From: Phototrophicus methaneseepsis
GTDB taxonomy: Bacteria; Chloroflexota; Anaerolineae; Aggregatilineales; Phototrophicaceae
Direction of reading: 5' to 3'
Assembly (NCBI RefSeq): GCF_015500095.1
Contig: NZ_CP062983.1
Span: 4,278,001-4,342,000, forward strand
Length of the DNA: 64,000 nt
Shown here: positions 1 through 9,483 of the stretch, piece by piece
How positions within the stretch are numbered: position 1 is the first letter of the stretch
Layout: each line of letters opens with the position of its first letter
The notes under the pieces: generated by a model
Told to the model about the DNA's origin: nothing
Databases searched by the model: none
Seen by the model: only the letters and a program-made list of their open reading frames with translations
Position numbers and translations under genes: made by a program

Positions 1-141
1 TTCGTGTATTTACATGTCGAATACTGGACTTGGTATGGTATCGATCTATAAAGAAAAATAACAAACGCTATAATGAATAGAAATATTTATACAATGGGTC
101 TATAAATGGCCTTGATATTAGATTTAGTGGAATGGAACATC

Positions 142-1893
142 ATGAAATCCCGAATGTTATTTATCTCAGGCTTACTCCTGGTCCTGCTCGGCAGTTTGCT
201 GGCCTGGAACGCCAACACCGATGGCGGCACCATCGAAATCAAAGATGTGCGCTTTATGGGTACAAACGGCACCCAGATGAGCGCCCTACTCTACATTCCC
301 CCCAATGCCACCGCAGAGACACCTGCACCAGCCATCCTGGCAATCCATGGTTACATCAACTCCCGCGAGACACAGGCAGGTTATGCCATCGAATTCGCAC
401 GGCGTGGTTATGTCGTTCTCGCTTTAGATCAAACCGGCCACGGCTATTCTGATCCGCCTGCATTTGGCAACGGGTTCGGTGGGCCAGATGGGCTTGCCTA
501 TCTGCGCACACTCGATATTGTCGATACGGATAATATCGGCCTCGAAGGGCACTCTATGGGCGGTTGGGCCTCTGTCATCGCTGCCGGGGTCTACCCGGAT
601 GATTACAAGGCCATCATGCTACAAGGCTCATCAACGGGCACATTTGGCGCGCCAGATGGCACCGCTGAATTCCCCCGGAACCTTGGCGTTGTCTTCAGCA
701 CATGGGATGAATTCTCCGAATTGATGTGGAACTCCCCCACGGGCACAGGCGTCACCGAGACTGAAAAATTACAAACAGCCTTCGGCACGGATGAAGAAGT
801 CGTCGTTGGGCAGATGTACGGGTCCATTGAAGACGGCACAGCTCGTCAGCTTTATCAGCCGACCACAACCCATCCTGGCGATCATCTCAATAGCGAAGCC
901 ATTGGCGATGCGGTTGAATGGATGAGCATGACCCTGGAAGGCGGCAATGGCCTTGATCCAAGCAACCAGATCTGGCAAATGAACGAAATTGGTCGCCTCA
1001 TTGCCCTAGTCGGTATGGTATTGGCCATGCTTGGCTTTGGCCGGATGCTGCTCTCTACACCGTACTTCATCGACCTCGTTCGTCCGATCCCAGCCGCAAA
1101 AACCATGACAGGGCCCGCCAAATGGGTTGGCTATCTGCTGACTATCTTCATCCCCATTGTGACGTATTTCTGGCTGCAAAATCTACCGACACAGCTTGGG
1201 ATGAGCGCCAGCGCCTTCTTCCCGCAGAATATCACAACGGGTATTATGTTCTGGGCAGTCGGTAACGGCATTATCTCGCTCATCCTGTTCCTGCTCTGGC
1301 ACTTCACCTCAAACCGCAGCAGCAACGCCACGATTGAAAATTATGCTCTCGGTGGTGGGATTAGCGTGATCTTTAAATCGTTCGTACTCGCCCTTTCTAT
1401 CTTCGCCTTTGGGTACTTCCTGCTAGTACTGGCGGGGATGATCTTCACCGTTGACTTCCGCTTCTGGGTCGTCGCCATAAAGCAAATGAGCGGCTTGCAG
1501 TTCCGTATCTTCTTGCAGTACCTGCCCTTCTTCACCTTCTTCTTCCTGGTATTGGGGCTGGCATTGCATGGGCAACTGCGCCCGACGCGCAGCGACGGTA
1601 GCCCTGTCGGCCTGGGTTATGAAATGCTGGCCTATGTGGGTTTGCTGGTGCTGGGCTTCTTCGTCCTGCTGGCTGTACAGTACATCCCGCTGATGACTGG
1701 CAGCCCACTGCCATTCGGAGAATCCCTCCTGACCGTCGTCGCATTCCAGTTCATCCCACTGCTGACAATTGTCGGTGCGTTTATGGCATGGTTCTTCCGT
1801 AAGACAGGCACACTGTATACGGGGGCCTTCCTCAGTGCTATGTTCATTACGTGGGTCATCGTAGCAGGCCAGGCAACACACTTCGCCTTCTAA
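142..1893 (+). CDS. Alpha/beta hydrolase fused to a polytopic membrane domain
   Basis: Residues 1-25 form a hydrophobic anchor or signal segment. Residues of about 45-290 look like an alpha/beta hydrolase: an oxyanion-type AIHGY strand end, the nucleophile elbow GHSMGG near residue 136, and a candidate catalytic His in the HPGDH stretch. After about residue 290 there are roughly eight hydrophobic helices running to the C-terminus, so the hydrolase domain is fused to a membrane domain. An ATG at 106 is in frame, but the ATG at 142 places the hydrophobic anchor at the N-terminus, so I prefer it. Neither has a strong ribosome-binding site. The substrate cannot be told; esterase or peptidase activity is possible. 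The gene is intact and followed by a shared terminator with the convergent melA. Confidence 0.8.
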   Translation: MKSRMLFISGLLLVLLGSLLAWNANTDGGTIEIKDVRFMGTNGTQMSALLYIPPNATAETPAPAILAIHGYINSRETQAGYAIEFARRGYVVLALDQTGHGYSDPPAFGNGFGGPDGLAYLRTLDIVDTDNIGLEGHSMGGWASVIAAGVYPDDYKAIMLQGSSTGTFGAPDGTAEFPRNLGVVFSTWDEFSELMWNSPTGTGVTETEKLQTAFGTDEEVVVGQMYGSIEDGTARQLYQPTTTHPGDHLNSEAIGDAVEWMSMTLEGGNGLDPSNQIWQMNEIGRLIALVGMVLAMLGFGRMLLSTPYFIDLVRPIPAAKTMTGPAKWVGYLLTIFIPIVTYFWLQNLPTQLGMSASAFFPQNITTGIMFWAVGNGIISLILFLLWHFTSNRSSNATIENYALGGGISVIFKSFVLALSIFAFGYFLLVLAGMIFTVDFRFWVVAIKQMSGLQFRIFLQYLPFFTFFFLVLGLALHGQLRPTRSDGSPVGLGYEMLAYVGLLVLGFFVLLAVQYIPLMTGSPLPFGESLLTVVAFQFIPLLTIVGAFMAWFFRKTGTLYTGAFLSAMFITWVIVAGQATHFAF

Positions 1894-1913
1894 TATGCTC
1901 GTCGTATACTATC

Positions 1914-1949
1914 AAAAAGGCCCTATCCGATATGGATAGGGCCTTTTTT
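1914..1949. terminator. Bidirectional intrinsic terminator
   Basis: A 15-bp perfect stem (1914-1928 with 1934-1948) encloses a 5-nt loop. It has an A-run on the left and a T-run on the right, so it can terminate both the hydrolase gene (plus) and the alpha-galactosidase gene (minus), which converge here. Confidence 0.93.
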
Positions 1950-1972
1950 CATGTGAGATTGTATAGTAGCGA

Positions 1973-3304
1973 TTAGACGGCTTCCAGCTTAGCGGATTTA
2001 TCCTGGAATTCAGGCAAGTAATCGCCATGAGCTTCGATGAGGTCATCAACCAGCGCCCAGATCTGGTCTAGGGTCAGTTCAGCCGCGGTGTGCGGGTCCA
2101 GCATAGCAGCATGGTAGATATGTTCGCGCTTGCCAGTGATGGCTGCTTCAACAGTCAATGATTGCACGTTGATGTTCGTCTGCATCAAGGCCGCAAGCTG
2201 AGGCGGAATATCACCGATGAATGTCGGCTGAATGCCATTGCTATCCACGAGGCAGGGCACCTCAACACAGCAGCCTTCTGGCAAATTGGTGATGATGCCT
2301 GTATTGGGCACATTGCCATAAATGACGCGTTCAGTGCCGGTTTCCATACTGTGGATAATCAGCGAGCCATATTCAACACTGCGCTTGACTTCCAGCGTGG
2401 CATCCGGGTCTTCCAATTCCTGACGCAGAGAGTGCCATTTAGCCAGTTGATTTTCGCAGCGGCGGATGTATTCATCCAGCGGAATATTAAACTGGTCAAT
2501 GAGTTCTTCGCGGTCATGCTTGATGAACCACGGCACATACTCGCTGAAGTGCTCGCTGGATTCCGTCACGAAGTAGCCCAGGCGCTGGAACATCTCATAA
2601 CGGACGCGGTTGGTCTCCGGGACACGCCCTTCATCCACAACTTTCTGGATCAGCGGGTACAGGTCTTCACCGGTCTTCTTGTTCTCAAAATTGAGGTAGA
2701 AGGCCATATGGTTGATGCCAGCCACTTTGTAGTTAATATCTTCAAGCGGGACACCAATATCTTTCGCCAATTCGCCAGCGGTATGCGGCACACTGTGGCA
2801 CAAGCCCACTGTCTTGATCGTTGTCGCACGGCTGAGTGCCCATTGATTCATCACCATCGGGTTCACATAATTGATGAACAGCGCTTCCGGGCAAACTTCT
2901 TCCATATCTTTGCAGATGCTAACCAGCACGGGAATGGTGCGCAGCGCGCGCATGATACCGCCAATACCCAGTGTGTCGGCAATCGTCTGGCGTAAGCCGT
3001 ACTTCTTCGGAATTTCAAAGTCAATCCAGGTTGAAGGCTTGTACCCACCCACCTGAATCATGCAGATGACGTAATCCGCATCAGCGAGCGCTTCCCGCCG
3101 ATCTGTTGTCGCGGTGATCGTTGGTGAAGCCCCTACAGCCTGCGCCACTTTATGGGCCACAATTTCAGAGGTCTTCAGACGTTCCGGGTCGATATCCATC
3201 AACGCAAAGTGAGAATCCGCCAGTTCAGGATAGGACAGAATGTCCCCCATCAAGTTCTTAGCAAAAACAGTGCTGCCCGCACCGATAAACGTAATCTTAG
3301 CCAT
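1973..3304 (-). CDS. melA: Alpha-galactosidase, glycoside hydrolase family 4
   Basis: GH4 enzymes cleave alpha-galactosides by an NAD+ and Mn2+ dependent oxidation-elimination mechanism in the cytoplasm. The N-terminus MAKITFIGAGS is the Rossmann NAD-binding loop. CHSVPHTAGE near residue 170 and the GINHMAF stretch near residue 198 carry the Cys and His metal ligands of the family. The length of 443 residues is normal for MelA. The protein is intact. It lies divergent from a sugar isomerase-like protein and a dehydrogenase, which suggests a carbohydrate-use locus. A symmetric operator candidate lies 62 bp upstream of its start. Other GH4 members act on alpha-glucosides or glucuronides; the overall pattern fits MelA best. 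Confidence 0.88.
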   Translation of the reverse strand: MAKITFIGAGSTVFAKNLMGDILSYPELADSHFALMDIDPERLKTSEIVAHKVAQAVGASPTITATTDRREALADADYVICMIQVGGYKPSTWIDFEIPKKYGLRQTIADTLGIGGIMRALRTIPVLVSICKDMEEVCPEALFINYVNPMVMNQWALSRATTIKTVGLCHSVPHTAGELAKDIGVPLEDINYKVAGINHMAFYLNFENKKTGEDLYPLIQKVVDEGRVPETNRVRYEMFQRLGYFVTESSEHFSEYVPWFIKHDREELIDQFNIPLDEYIRRCENQLAKWHSLRQELEDPDATLEVKRSVEYGSLIIHSMETGTERVIYGNVPNTGIITNLPEGCCVEVPCLVDSNGIQPTFIGDIPPQLAALMQTNINVQSLTVEAAITGKREHIYHAAMLDPHTAAELTLDQIWALVDDLIEAHGDYLPEFQDKSAKLEAV

Positions 3305-3365
3305 AAGGGGCCCTTTCTACGAAAACGAGTTGTTTTTTAGTGTGCAGATGTCCGCTAAATGACGC

Positions 3366-3383
3366 TACTAAAGCGCATTAGTA
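3366..3383. promoter_or_regulatory. Near-palindromic operator candidate upstream of melA
   Basis: The 18-mer TACTAAAGCGCATTAGTA is symmetric at 16 of 18 positions around a central GCGC. Its size and symmetry resemble operators of LacI-type sugar regulators. No regulator gene is next to it, so binding is inferred only. The rest of 3305-3850 shows no convincing gene. Confidence 0.42.
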
Positions 3384-3574
3384 AATCTATTCATGATCAT
3401 AACAAGGTCGCCGCAAGTCGTCAAGTCATCCCTTTATGATCTTCATCACTAAAAAGCAAGTGGCATGGCCTGAGCCGGGACAGCAGACACATGATTGGTG
3501 TAAGATGGGCTTATTTACAGATGAAGGTCATTCGCCATAGCATGGGAAAGAAGATACACTTCAGGTATCATGAA

Positions 3575-3603
3575 TTGACCTGTCTATGATGTTTTGCATA
3601 AAT
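3575..3603 (+). promoter_or_regulatory. Possible sigma-70-type promoter
   Basis: TTGACC (3575-3580) and ATAAAT (3598-3603) are 17 nt apart and face the isomerase/dehydrogenase pair. The predicted leader would be about 240 nt, which is long, so this is only a candidate. Confidence 0.3.
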
Positions 3604-3850
3604 GTTTGACATATGATGTTTATTCTTTAGAAGCTCACGCTTTTTATGACGAATTTTTTCGTAAATACCCTTCAATCCCACATTCTACAGTTACCCTCCG
3701 CGGCACTTCGCAGCTGTTGGCAAGCATTTCATGCCGCTCATCCATCATTCAGGCAGGTTCCAACAAGTGCGTATCAGAGGCCAGGCTTGCCTATTGTCGC
3801 TGCTACGCTGACTTGAAAGATTTATTTGATTCATAGAAGGAGATAGGCTA

Positions 3851-4855
3851 ATGGCAAGACCCGTCACATTATTCACAGGCCAATGGGCCGACCTACCCCT
3901 GGAAACATTGGCAGAAAAAGCCGCCAGCTTCGGCTATGATGGGCTGGAATTGGCTTGCTGGGGCGATCATTTTGAAGTTGACAAAGCCCTCTCACAGGAT
4001 GGCTATATTCAGTCCCGGCACGACATTCTAGAAAAGAATGGCCTCAAGTGCTATGCCATCAGCAACCATCTCGTCGGCCAATGCGTGGCCGATGCCATCA
4101 TTGATGAACGCCATAAAGATCTGCTCTCAAAACGCCTCTGGGGCGATGGTGACCCAGAAGGGGTTCGTCAGCGGGCCGCGGAAGAAATTAAAAATACGGC
4201 ACGTGCCGCTAAAGAAATGGGCGTCGAAGTCGTCCCTGGCTTTACAGGCAGCCCGGTCTGGCACCTGCTCTATCGCTTCCCACCGACGACAGATGAAATG
4301 GTCGATGCAGGCTACCGCGAATTTGCAGACCGCTGGAATCCGATTCTAGATGTGTTTGATGAAGTCGGCGTCAAGTTCGCCCTGGAGGCACACCCGGCTG
4401 AAATCGCCTATGACATTTATACAGCCCAGAAGACGCTCGAAGCGCTCGATTATCGCCCTGCTTTTGGCTTTAACTTCGACCCTAGCCACTTTATCCACCA
4501 ACTGTTTGACCCAGTAGCATTCATCAATGAATTTGCAGATCGTATCTATCATGTGCATGTTAAGGACAGCAAAGTCCGGTTGAACGGACACAGCAGCATC
4601 TTAGGCTCTCACCTCAACTTCGGCGATTACCGCCGTGGCTGGGATTTCGTCTCGCCTGGGCATGGGGACCTGGATATGGATGCATTGGTACGTGCCCTGA
4701 ACCGGATCAATTACACTGGCCCGCTCTCCGTAGAATGGGAAGACAGCGGTATGGACCGTGAATTTGGCGCGACAGAAGCAGCAGCGTTCGTCAAGAAGAA
4801 CGACTTCACCGCATCAACGACGGCGTTCGACAGCGCCTTCGCTTCAGACGACTAG
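3851..4855 (+). CDS. Sugar phosphate isomerase/epimerase-like TIM barrel protein
   Basis: This protein has the xylose-isomerase-like TIM barrel pattern: [15 protein letters not shown] near residue 30, acidic metal ligands in ALEAHPAE (about residue 178), a NFDPSH stretch (about 210), the HVHVKDS strand (about 235) and SVEWEDSG (about 298). Its Glu/Asp/His set is what this fold uses to bind a divalent metal. A strong AAGGAGAT ribosome site lies just before the ATG. It is 24 bp upstream of a Gfo/Idh/MocA dehydrogenase, a common pairing in inositol and unusual-sugar breakdown. The exact substrate is unknown. Intact. Confidence 0.82.
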   Translation: MARPVTLFTGQWADLPLETLAEKAASFGYDGLELACWGDHFEVDKALSQDGYIQSRHDILEKNGLKCYAISNHLVGQCVADAIIDERHKDLLSKRLWGDGDPEGVRQRAAEEIKNTARAAKEMGVEVVPGFTGSPVWHLLYRFPPTTDEMVDAGYREFADRWNPILDVFDEVGVKFALEAHPAEIAYDIYTAQKTLEALDYRPAFGFNFDPSHFIHQLFDPVAFINEFADRIYHVHVKDSKVRLNGHSSILGSHLNFGDYRRGWDFVSPGHGDLDMDALVRALNRINYTGPLSVEWEDSGMDREFGATEAAAFVKKNDFTASTTAFDSAFASDD

Positions 4856-4879
4856 GACACGATAAATCAGGAGGAGAAA

Positions 4880-6079
4880 ATGGCTGAAGGTGGTGGTTTC
4901 ACGACACAAGCAGCAGGCGCTAGCGATCACGAGGCAGTGGAATTAGGCATTGGCATGTTGGGCTATGCCTTTATGGGTAAAGCACACTCCAACGCCTTCC
5001 TCACTATCCCACATATGATGTACCCGCCCGCTGCTATCCCTAAGCTGGTTGGCATTGCAGGGCGCAACGAAACATCCGTAAAAGAAGCAGCAAAACGCTT
5101 TGGCTATCAGAATGCTTACACGGATTGGCGCGATATGCTGGCGAATGATGCCGTGCAGGTCTTCGATAACGGTGGCCCTAATAATGTCCATGCAGAGCCG
5201 AGCATCGCCGCCGCGGAAGCAGGTAAGCACGTCTTTTGTGAAAAGCCCCTGGGGCGCACCGCAGAAGAATCCTTAAAAATGCTGGAAGCCGTCGAAAAAG
5301 CGGGCGTCAAGCATATGGTCGCTTTCAACTATCGCTTCGTCCCGGCGATTGTACAGGCACGCCGCCTCATCGAAACGGGCGCACTCGGGCGCATCTTCCA
5401 CTATCGTGCGATCTATCTGCAAGAATGGATTATCGACCCGAAATTCCCTATGATCTGGCGGCTGGATAAAGACCAGGCAGGCAGTGGCGCGCTCGGTGAT
5501 CTCGGCGCACACGTCATTGACCTGGCACGCTATCTTATTGGTGAGCCAACCCGTGTCATGGGTATGACCAAGACCTTCGTGCCGGAGCGCCCCACTGGCG
5601 ATGGCACAGGCACAGCCAAAGTGACAGTTGATGATGCGTTCATTTCCCTGATGGAATTTGAAAATGGGGCCATCGGGACGATCGAGGCCAGCCGCTTTGC
5701 TCAGGGCCGCAAGAACCACCAGGTCCTGGAGATTAACGGCGAAAAAGGCTCAATCAAGTTCAACCTGGAGCGCATGAATGAGCTGGAAGTCTTCTGGGTA
5801 GATGACAAACCCAACACCACGCAGGGCTTCCACAATGTATTAATCTCAGAGCCGTATCATCCCTATTGGGAGCACTGGTGGCCGCAAGGGCACATGATCG
5901 GATGGGAGCACACCTTTGTGCATGAGTTCGATCACTTCTTCCGCGCCATCGTCAATGACGAACCCGTTGATCCGTATGGCGCGACCTTCCTGGATGGCTA
6001 CCGCAACGCGGTCATTTGCGATGCAATCCTGGAATCCGCCAGCAGCGGCAAAGCCGTTGATATCAAATACGCGAAGTAA
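4880..6079 (+). CDS. Gfo/Idh/MocA family oxidoreductase
   Basis: NAD(P)-dependent sugar or inositol dehydrogenase of the Gfo/Idh/MocA family. The Rossmann part begins near residue 24 (GIGMLGYAFMGKAHS). The family Lys is in EKPLGR near residue 122, and the GDLGAHVIDLARY segment near residue 215 supplies the Asp and His used in catalysis. The 399-residue length is typical. An AGGAGG ribosome site precedes the ATG. With the upstream TIM barrel protein it probably converts one sugar derivative in two steps; the substrate is not evident. Intact. Confidence 0.85.
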   Translation: MAEGGGFTTQAAGASDHEAVELGIGMLGYAFMGKAHSNAFLTIPHMMYPPAAIPKLVGIAGRNETSVKEAAKRFGYQNAYTDWRDMLANDAVQVFDNGGPNNVHAEPSIAAAEAGKHVFCEKPLGRTAEESLKMLEAVEKAGVKHMVAFNYRFVPAIVQARRLIETGALGRIFHYRAIYLQEWIIDPKFPMIWRLDKDQAGSGALGDLGAHVIDLARYLIGEPTRVMGMTKTFVPERPTGDGTGTAKVTVDDAFISLMEFENGAIGTIEASRFAQGRKNHQVLEINGEKGSIKFNLERMNELEVFWVDDKPNTTQGFHNVLISEPYHPYWEHWWPQGHMIGWEHTFVHEFDHFFRAIVNDEPVDPYGATFLDGYRNAVICDAILESASSGKAVDIKYAK

Positions 6080-6090
6080 CATTGATCTCA

Positions 6091-6114
6091 GGGGCATAGC
6101 TCAGGCTGTGCCCC
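6091..6114. terminator. Hairpin between convergent genes
   Basis: A 10-bp stem (one G-U pair) with loop TCAG sits in the 49-bp gap between the dehydrogenase and the minus-strand aminotransferase. It lacks a T-run, so it may act as a weak bidirectional terminator or 3' end stabiliser. Confidence 0.5.
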
Positions 6115-6128
6115 ACACCAGCGATAAC

Positions 6129-7208
6129 CTAGGCGAGATTTTCCCGCACGACCTGCCCCAACCGTTCGATGCCTTCCTCAAGATCCGCTTCATTCAAAGA
6201 GCAGAACGGCACGCGCACGAAGTTCGTATTCGTCCGGTCATGAAAGAAGCCATCACCATTTACCAATGCAAGGCCATACGCCGGGGATATATCCCAGATG
6301 GGCTGCTTCGTCGGCGGGACCGTCACCCCGAAGAAGAACCCGCCTTCAGGCTCCGCCCAATGCGTGCCCAAGGGCTTTAGATATTGTTCCAGCGCTTGAT
6401 GCGCGACCTGCAGCCGCTGCCGATAGGTATCATGCAGGCGGGCTAATTGCTGCACATAAGCATCGGTGGTCACAGCTGCCATAACAGTCGCCTGCGCATA
6501 CTGATTGGGCGTGATATACATATTCTGTAAATGTGCCACAAAGCCATCAACGAGCTGCGGCGGCAGGATCATCCATCCGGTGCGCAAACCAGGGGCCAGC
6601 AGCTTACTAAATGACCCCGTACTCAGGACGTTATCCGGCGCATAATGCCGCAATTGTGGGATAGGCTCGCCAAGATAACGCAATTGATGATAAGCGCCGT
6701 CTTCAATGATGAGCACATCATGCCTCTGAGCAATCGTGGCAATCGCCTCTCGCTTGGCGGCACTGGTCGTCACCCCGGACGGATTATTGAAATCTGCAAT
6801 GAGATAAATCAATCGCGGCTTATGGCTGATAATCTGCGCTTCTAAGACAGCAGGATCAATCCCATCATCCAGCAGGGGCAACGCGATAATCTGCGCTCCG
6901 GCTTCCTGGAATAAGGTCAAGGCCCGGTCATAAGTCGGGCTTTCCACAATGACCGTATCCCCTGGGCTCAAGAAGCTGTGCGCCCAATGAGCGATCAAGT
7001 TGATTGAGCCATTGCCAACAATCACCTGTTCCACACGGCAATCATGGTGCTGGGCAAGCCATTCTCGTAACGGCAAAAATCCCATCGTGGCACCATAGGG
7101 CAGCGCCATTGCTGCATATTGCTGCATTGCAGCGTGGGAACTCTGAGCCAAAAGCTCAGCAGGCATCATATCGAGGGCGGGTACACCGCGGGTAAACTGT
7201 AAAGTCAT
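6129..7208 (-). CDS. PLP-dependent aminotransferase, class I/II
   Basis: Fold-type I aminotransferase of the kind related to MocR C-terminal domains and 2-aminoadipate transaminases. The PLP lysine is in STGSFSKLLAPGLRTGW, followed by the usual Arg. FNNPSGV near residue 140 matches the conserved NP substrate or cofactor region. No N-terminal GntR helix-turn-helix is present. The Met at 7208 (MTLQFTRG) is the likelier start; an in-frame ATG at 7223 would add five residues. It is divergent from a second, related aminotransferase that heads the aromatic amino acid operon. The substrate is not certain. Intact. Confidence 0.82.
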   Translation of the reverse strand: MTLQFTRGVPALDMMPAELLAQSSHAAMQQYAAMALPYGATMGFLPLREWLAQHHDCRVEQVIVGNGSINLIAHWAHSFLSPGDTVIVESPTYDRALTLFQEAGAQIIALPLLDDGIDPAVLEAQIISHKPRLIYLIADFNNPSGVTTSAAKREAIATIAQRHDVLIIEDGAYHQLRYLGEPIPQLRHYAPDNVLSTGSFSKLLAPGLRTGWMILPPQLVDGFVAHLQNMYITPNQYAQATVMAAVTTDAYVQQLARLHDTYRQRLQVAHQALEQYLKPLGTHWAEPEGGFFFGVTVPPTKQPIWDISPAYGLALVNGDGFFHDRTNTNFVRVPFCSLNEADLEEGIERLGQVVRENLA

Positions 7209-7456
7209 GGGTTTAAATCGCATCTACGAGCAAATAAAGGATGAACATCATAAAATGAAACATTAAAGGCCCTTATTTTAGTCTTAAGTCGATAACTTGT
7301 CTGTAGCTGTCTTGTTCAGAGTCGTTTTTTTAGAGTGGTCTTTACAGCAGTTGCGATGGCCTTTGCCTTGGTGGTATGCTTTGCCCTTGGTATCGTTCGT
7401 GATATCGCTTTCCCATCTACTTTGCCCATTTACTTTGACGTCACGCGGGACATCTT

Positions 7457-8581
7457 ATGGCACAGCAATATCCTTACGACTTAAGAACAGGCTTTCCAAA
7501 TACGAGCGTTCTCGTTCCGCATGAGCAGCTTGCAGCGATCACTCAGCAGCTCCTGCTCACCGATAGCGCCACCCAGTATACAGGTGAACGCCAGGGCCTC
7601 ACCCAGGCCCGGCAACAGATTGCCAGTTTTTTAAGTACGTATAGTACTCAGACGGCTCACCCTGATGAAATCGTCATCACATCCGGGGCCATTGCCGCAA
7701 CGGACCTGGTTTGTCGGGCTTCTACCCAACCAGGAGACATCGTCGTCGTGGAAGATCCCACATTTTACTATATGATTGACATCCTCAAAATGAGCCATAT
7801 TGAGGTCGTCCCTGTCCCTATGACGCCCGACGGGCTTGACCTGAACGCGCTGCAAGCTGTGGTTGATCAATATGGGGAACGCGTCAAGCTTGTCTATACG
7901 ATTGCCAGCTTCCATAATCCCACAGGCATTAACGCCACGCCAGAGAATCGCTCCAAACTCGTCAAGATGGCGCAGCAGCACAATTTTGTCATTATAGAAG
8001 ATACGACCTATCAGTGGCTTTACTTCGAAGAAGAGCCGCCGGCCCTTTGCCGCCATTACGATGACAAAGGCGGCTATGTCGTACCGATTGGTTCCTTTTC
8101 CAAGACGATCATGCCGGCCCTGCGCATGGGATGGATCTGGGCAGGATCGCCGGAGCAAGCCAAACACTTCACAGATTCCAAAGGCGATGGCGCTGCCGGG
8201 GCGTTGACATCAGCGATGATTGGCACGTTTATGGAGCAAGGGCTGTATGAAGCGCAGCTTGAGCGTGCTCGCAGCCACTATGCAGAGCGCTGCCATGTCC
8301 TTGTAGAAGCCTTGCAGGAGTGCATTCCGGCCAATGTCGAATGGGCAATCCCCAAAGGCGGTTACTTCGTCTGGATGAAGCTGCCAGACCATATTAAGGC
8401 CAGTGACGTCTTACTATGTGCGCAGGCACGCGGTGCGGATTTCATGCCCGGTCATAGGGCTTTTGCCAACGGTGATAATGACCAGTATATGCGGCTGTGC
8501 TTCACCATGTTGGACGATGAGCACCTGCAAAAGGCGGCTCAGATCATTGCAGAAAGTATCATCGAAGCAGCCGCACAATGA
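7457..8581 (+). CDS. PLP-dependent aminotransferase heading the aromatic/pantothenate operon
   Basis: Class I/II aminotransferase of 374 residues. FHNPTGI (about residue 155) is the conserved NPTG region, and the PLP lysine is in IGSFSKTIMPALRMGW (about residue 217). It lacks a DNA-binding domain. Its stop overlaps the tyrA start by 4 nt (ATGA), so the two are translationally coupled. Given tyrA and pheA downstream, a role as the phenylalanine/tyrosine transaminase is a reasonable inference, but related enzymes act on branched-chain or 2-aminoadipate substrates. Confidence 0.82.
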   Translation: MAQQYPYDLRTGFPNTSVLVPHEQLAAITQQLLLTDSATQYTGERQGLTQARQQIASFLSTYSTQTAHPDEIVITSGAIAATDLVCRASTQPGDIVVVEDPTFYYMIDILKMSHIEVVPVPMTPDGLDLNALQAVVDQYGERVKLVYTIASFHNPTGINATPENRSKLVKMAQQHNFVIIEDTTYQWLYFEEEPPALCRHYDDKGGYVVPIGSFSKTIMPALRMGWIWAGSPEQAKHFTDSKGDGAAGALTSAMIGTFMEQGLYEAQLERARSHYAERCHVLVEALQECIPANVEWAIPKGGYFVWMKLPDHIKASDVLLCAQARGADFMPGHRAFANGDNDQYMRLCFTMLDDEHLQKAAQIIAESIIEAAAQ

Positions 8582-9483
8582 GAATCTGTGTGATTGGCCT
8601 GGGGCTCATCGGCGCTTCGTTCGCTGGTGCACTCGCGCAAGCTGACGAAGCGCATCACATCATCGGCTATGATGCCCGTGCTGATGTGACGCAGGCCATG
8701 CGACGCGATGGATTCATCCATCAGATAGCTCCCAATATCGCAGAAGCCGTCCTGGATGCAGACCTCGTCATTCTGGCGATCTACATCCAGGGCATACTGG
8801 ACATGCTGCCACAGATCGCGCCACATCTTAAACAAGGGGCGCTCGTTATGGATGTTGGCAGCACCAAAGCGCAGATCGTTGAGGCTATGAATACCTTGCC
8901 CTCGCATGTTCAGGCTGTTGGTGGGCACCCGATGACAGGCCGTATGACCCAGCAAGTGGAGCACGCCTCCGCAGCGCTGTTCAAAGGCTGTACATTCGTC
9001 CTGACACCCACCGAACACACATCCCAGGCGACACAGGCCACAATCACACAATTGGTTGAGCAAATTGGCGCACGCCCTCTCTGGATGGATGCCCATATCC
9101 ACGATCATTATGTGGCTATGATTAGCCATCTCAGCCGCTTACTCCCAATTGCGGTTATGGCAGCCGTCCAGGCACAGGATAGCGATCTACTCTGGCAGTT
9201 GGCAGCGGGCAGCTTCCGCGAGACAACGCGCTTAGGGAACCAGCCACTCGGCTTCTGGCGTGATGTATTCGCAACCAACACAACTGGCATTCCGGCCAGC
9301 CTACGCGATGTCGCCCAACAACTGGAGCGCCTCGCACAGGCAATTGAAAATAGCGATCTTGCCCTGGTTGAAACGCTCAGCGAAGAAGCCGCCAGCCATT
9401 GGCAGCGCCTCTATGGGGACCAGGACCGCGAGCAAACGGGTAACCATGACAAAGACGTAAAAAATGGAGAGCGCAAACCATGA
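8578..9483 (+). CDS. tyrA: Prephenate dehydrogenase
   Basis: Converts prephenate to 4-hydroxyphenylpyruvate in tyrosine synthesis using NAD(P)+. The N-terminal GLGLIGASFAGAL is the dinucleotide-binding loop. GGHPMTGR near residue 120 and HDHYVAMISHLSRLLP near residue 180 are the prephenate-binding and catalytic His regions of TyrA. At 301 residues it is a stand-alone enzyme without a chorismate mutase domain or a clear ACT domain. It overlaps by 4 nt with both the upstream aminotransferase and the downstream pheA, which makes an operon nearly certain. Intact. Confidence 0.92.
   Translation: MRICVIGLGLIGASFAGALAQADEAHHIIGYDARADVTQAMRRDGFIHQIAPNIAEAVLDADLVILAIYIQGILDMLPQIAPHLKQGALVMDVGSTKAQIVEAMNTLPSHVQAVGGHPMTGRMTQQVEHASAALFKGCTFVLTPTEHTSQATQATITQLVEQIGARPLWMDAHIHDHYVAMISHLSRLLPIAVMAAVQAQDSDLLWQLAAGSFRETTRLGNQPLGFWRDVFATNTTGIPASLRDVAQQLERLAQAIENSDLALVETLSEEAASHWQRLYGDQDREQTGNHDKDVKNGERKP

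Noticed and set aside
2162-2995. 277-codon open frame opposite melA
   Set aside because: It is the antisense shadow of a clear GH4 gene.
3594-3836. 80-codon open frame before the sugar isomerase gene
   Set aside because: No ribosome site, composition unlike proteins, and it lies in a probable leader region.
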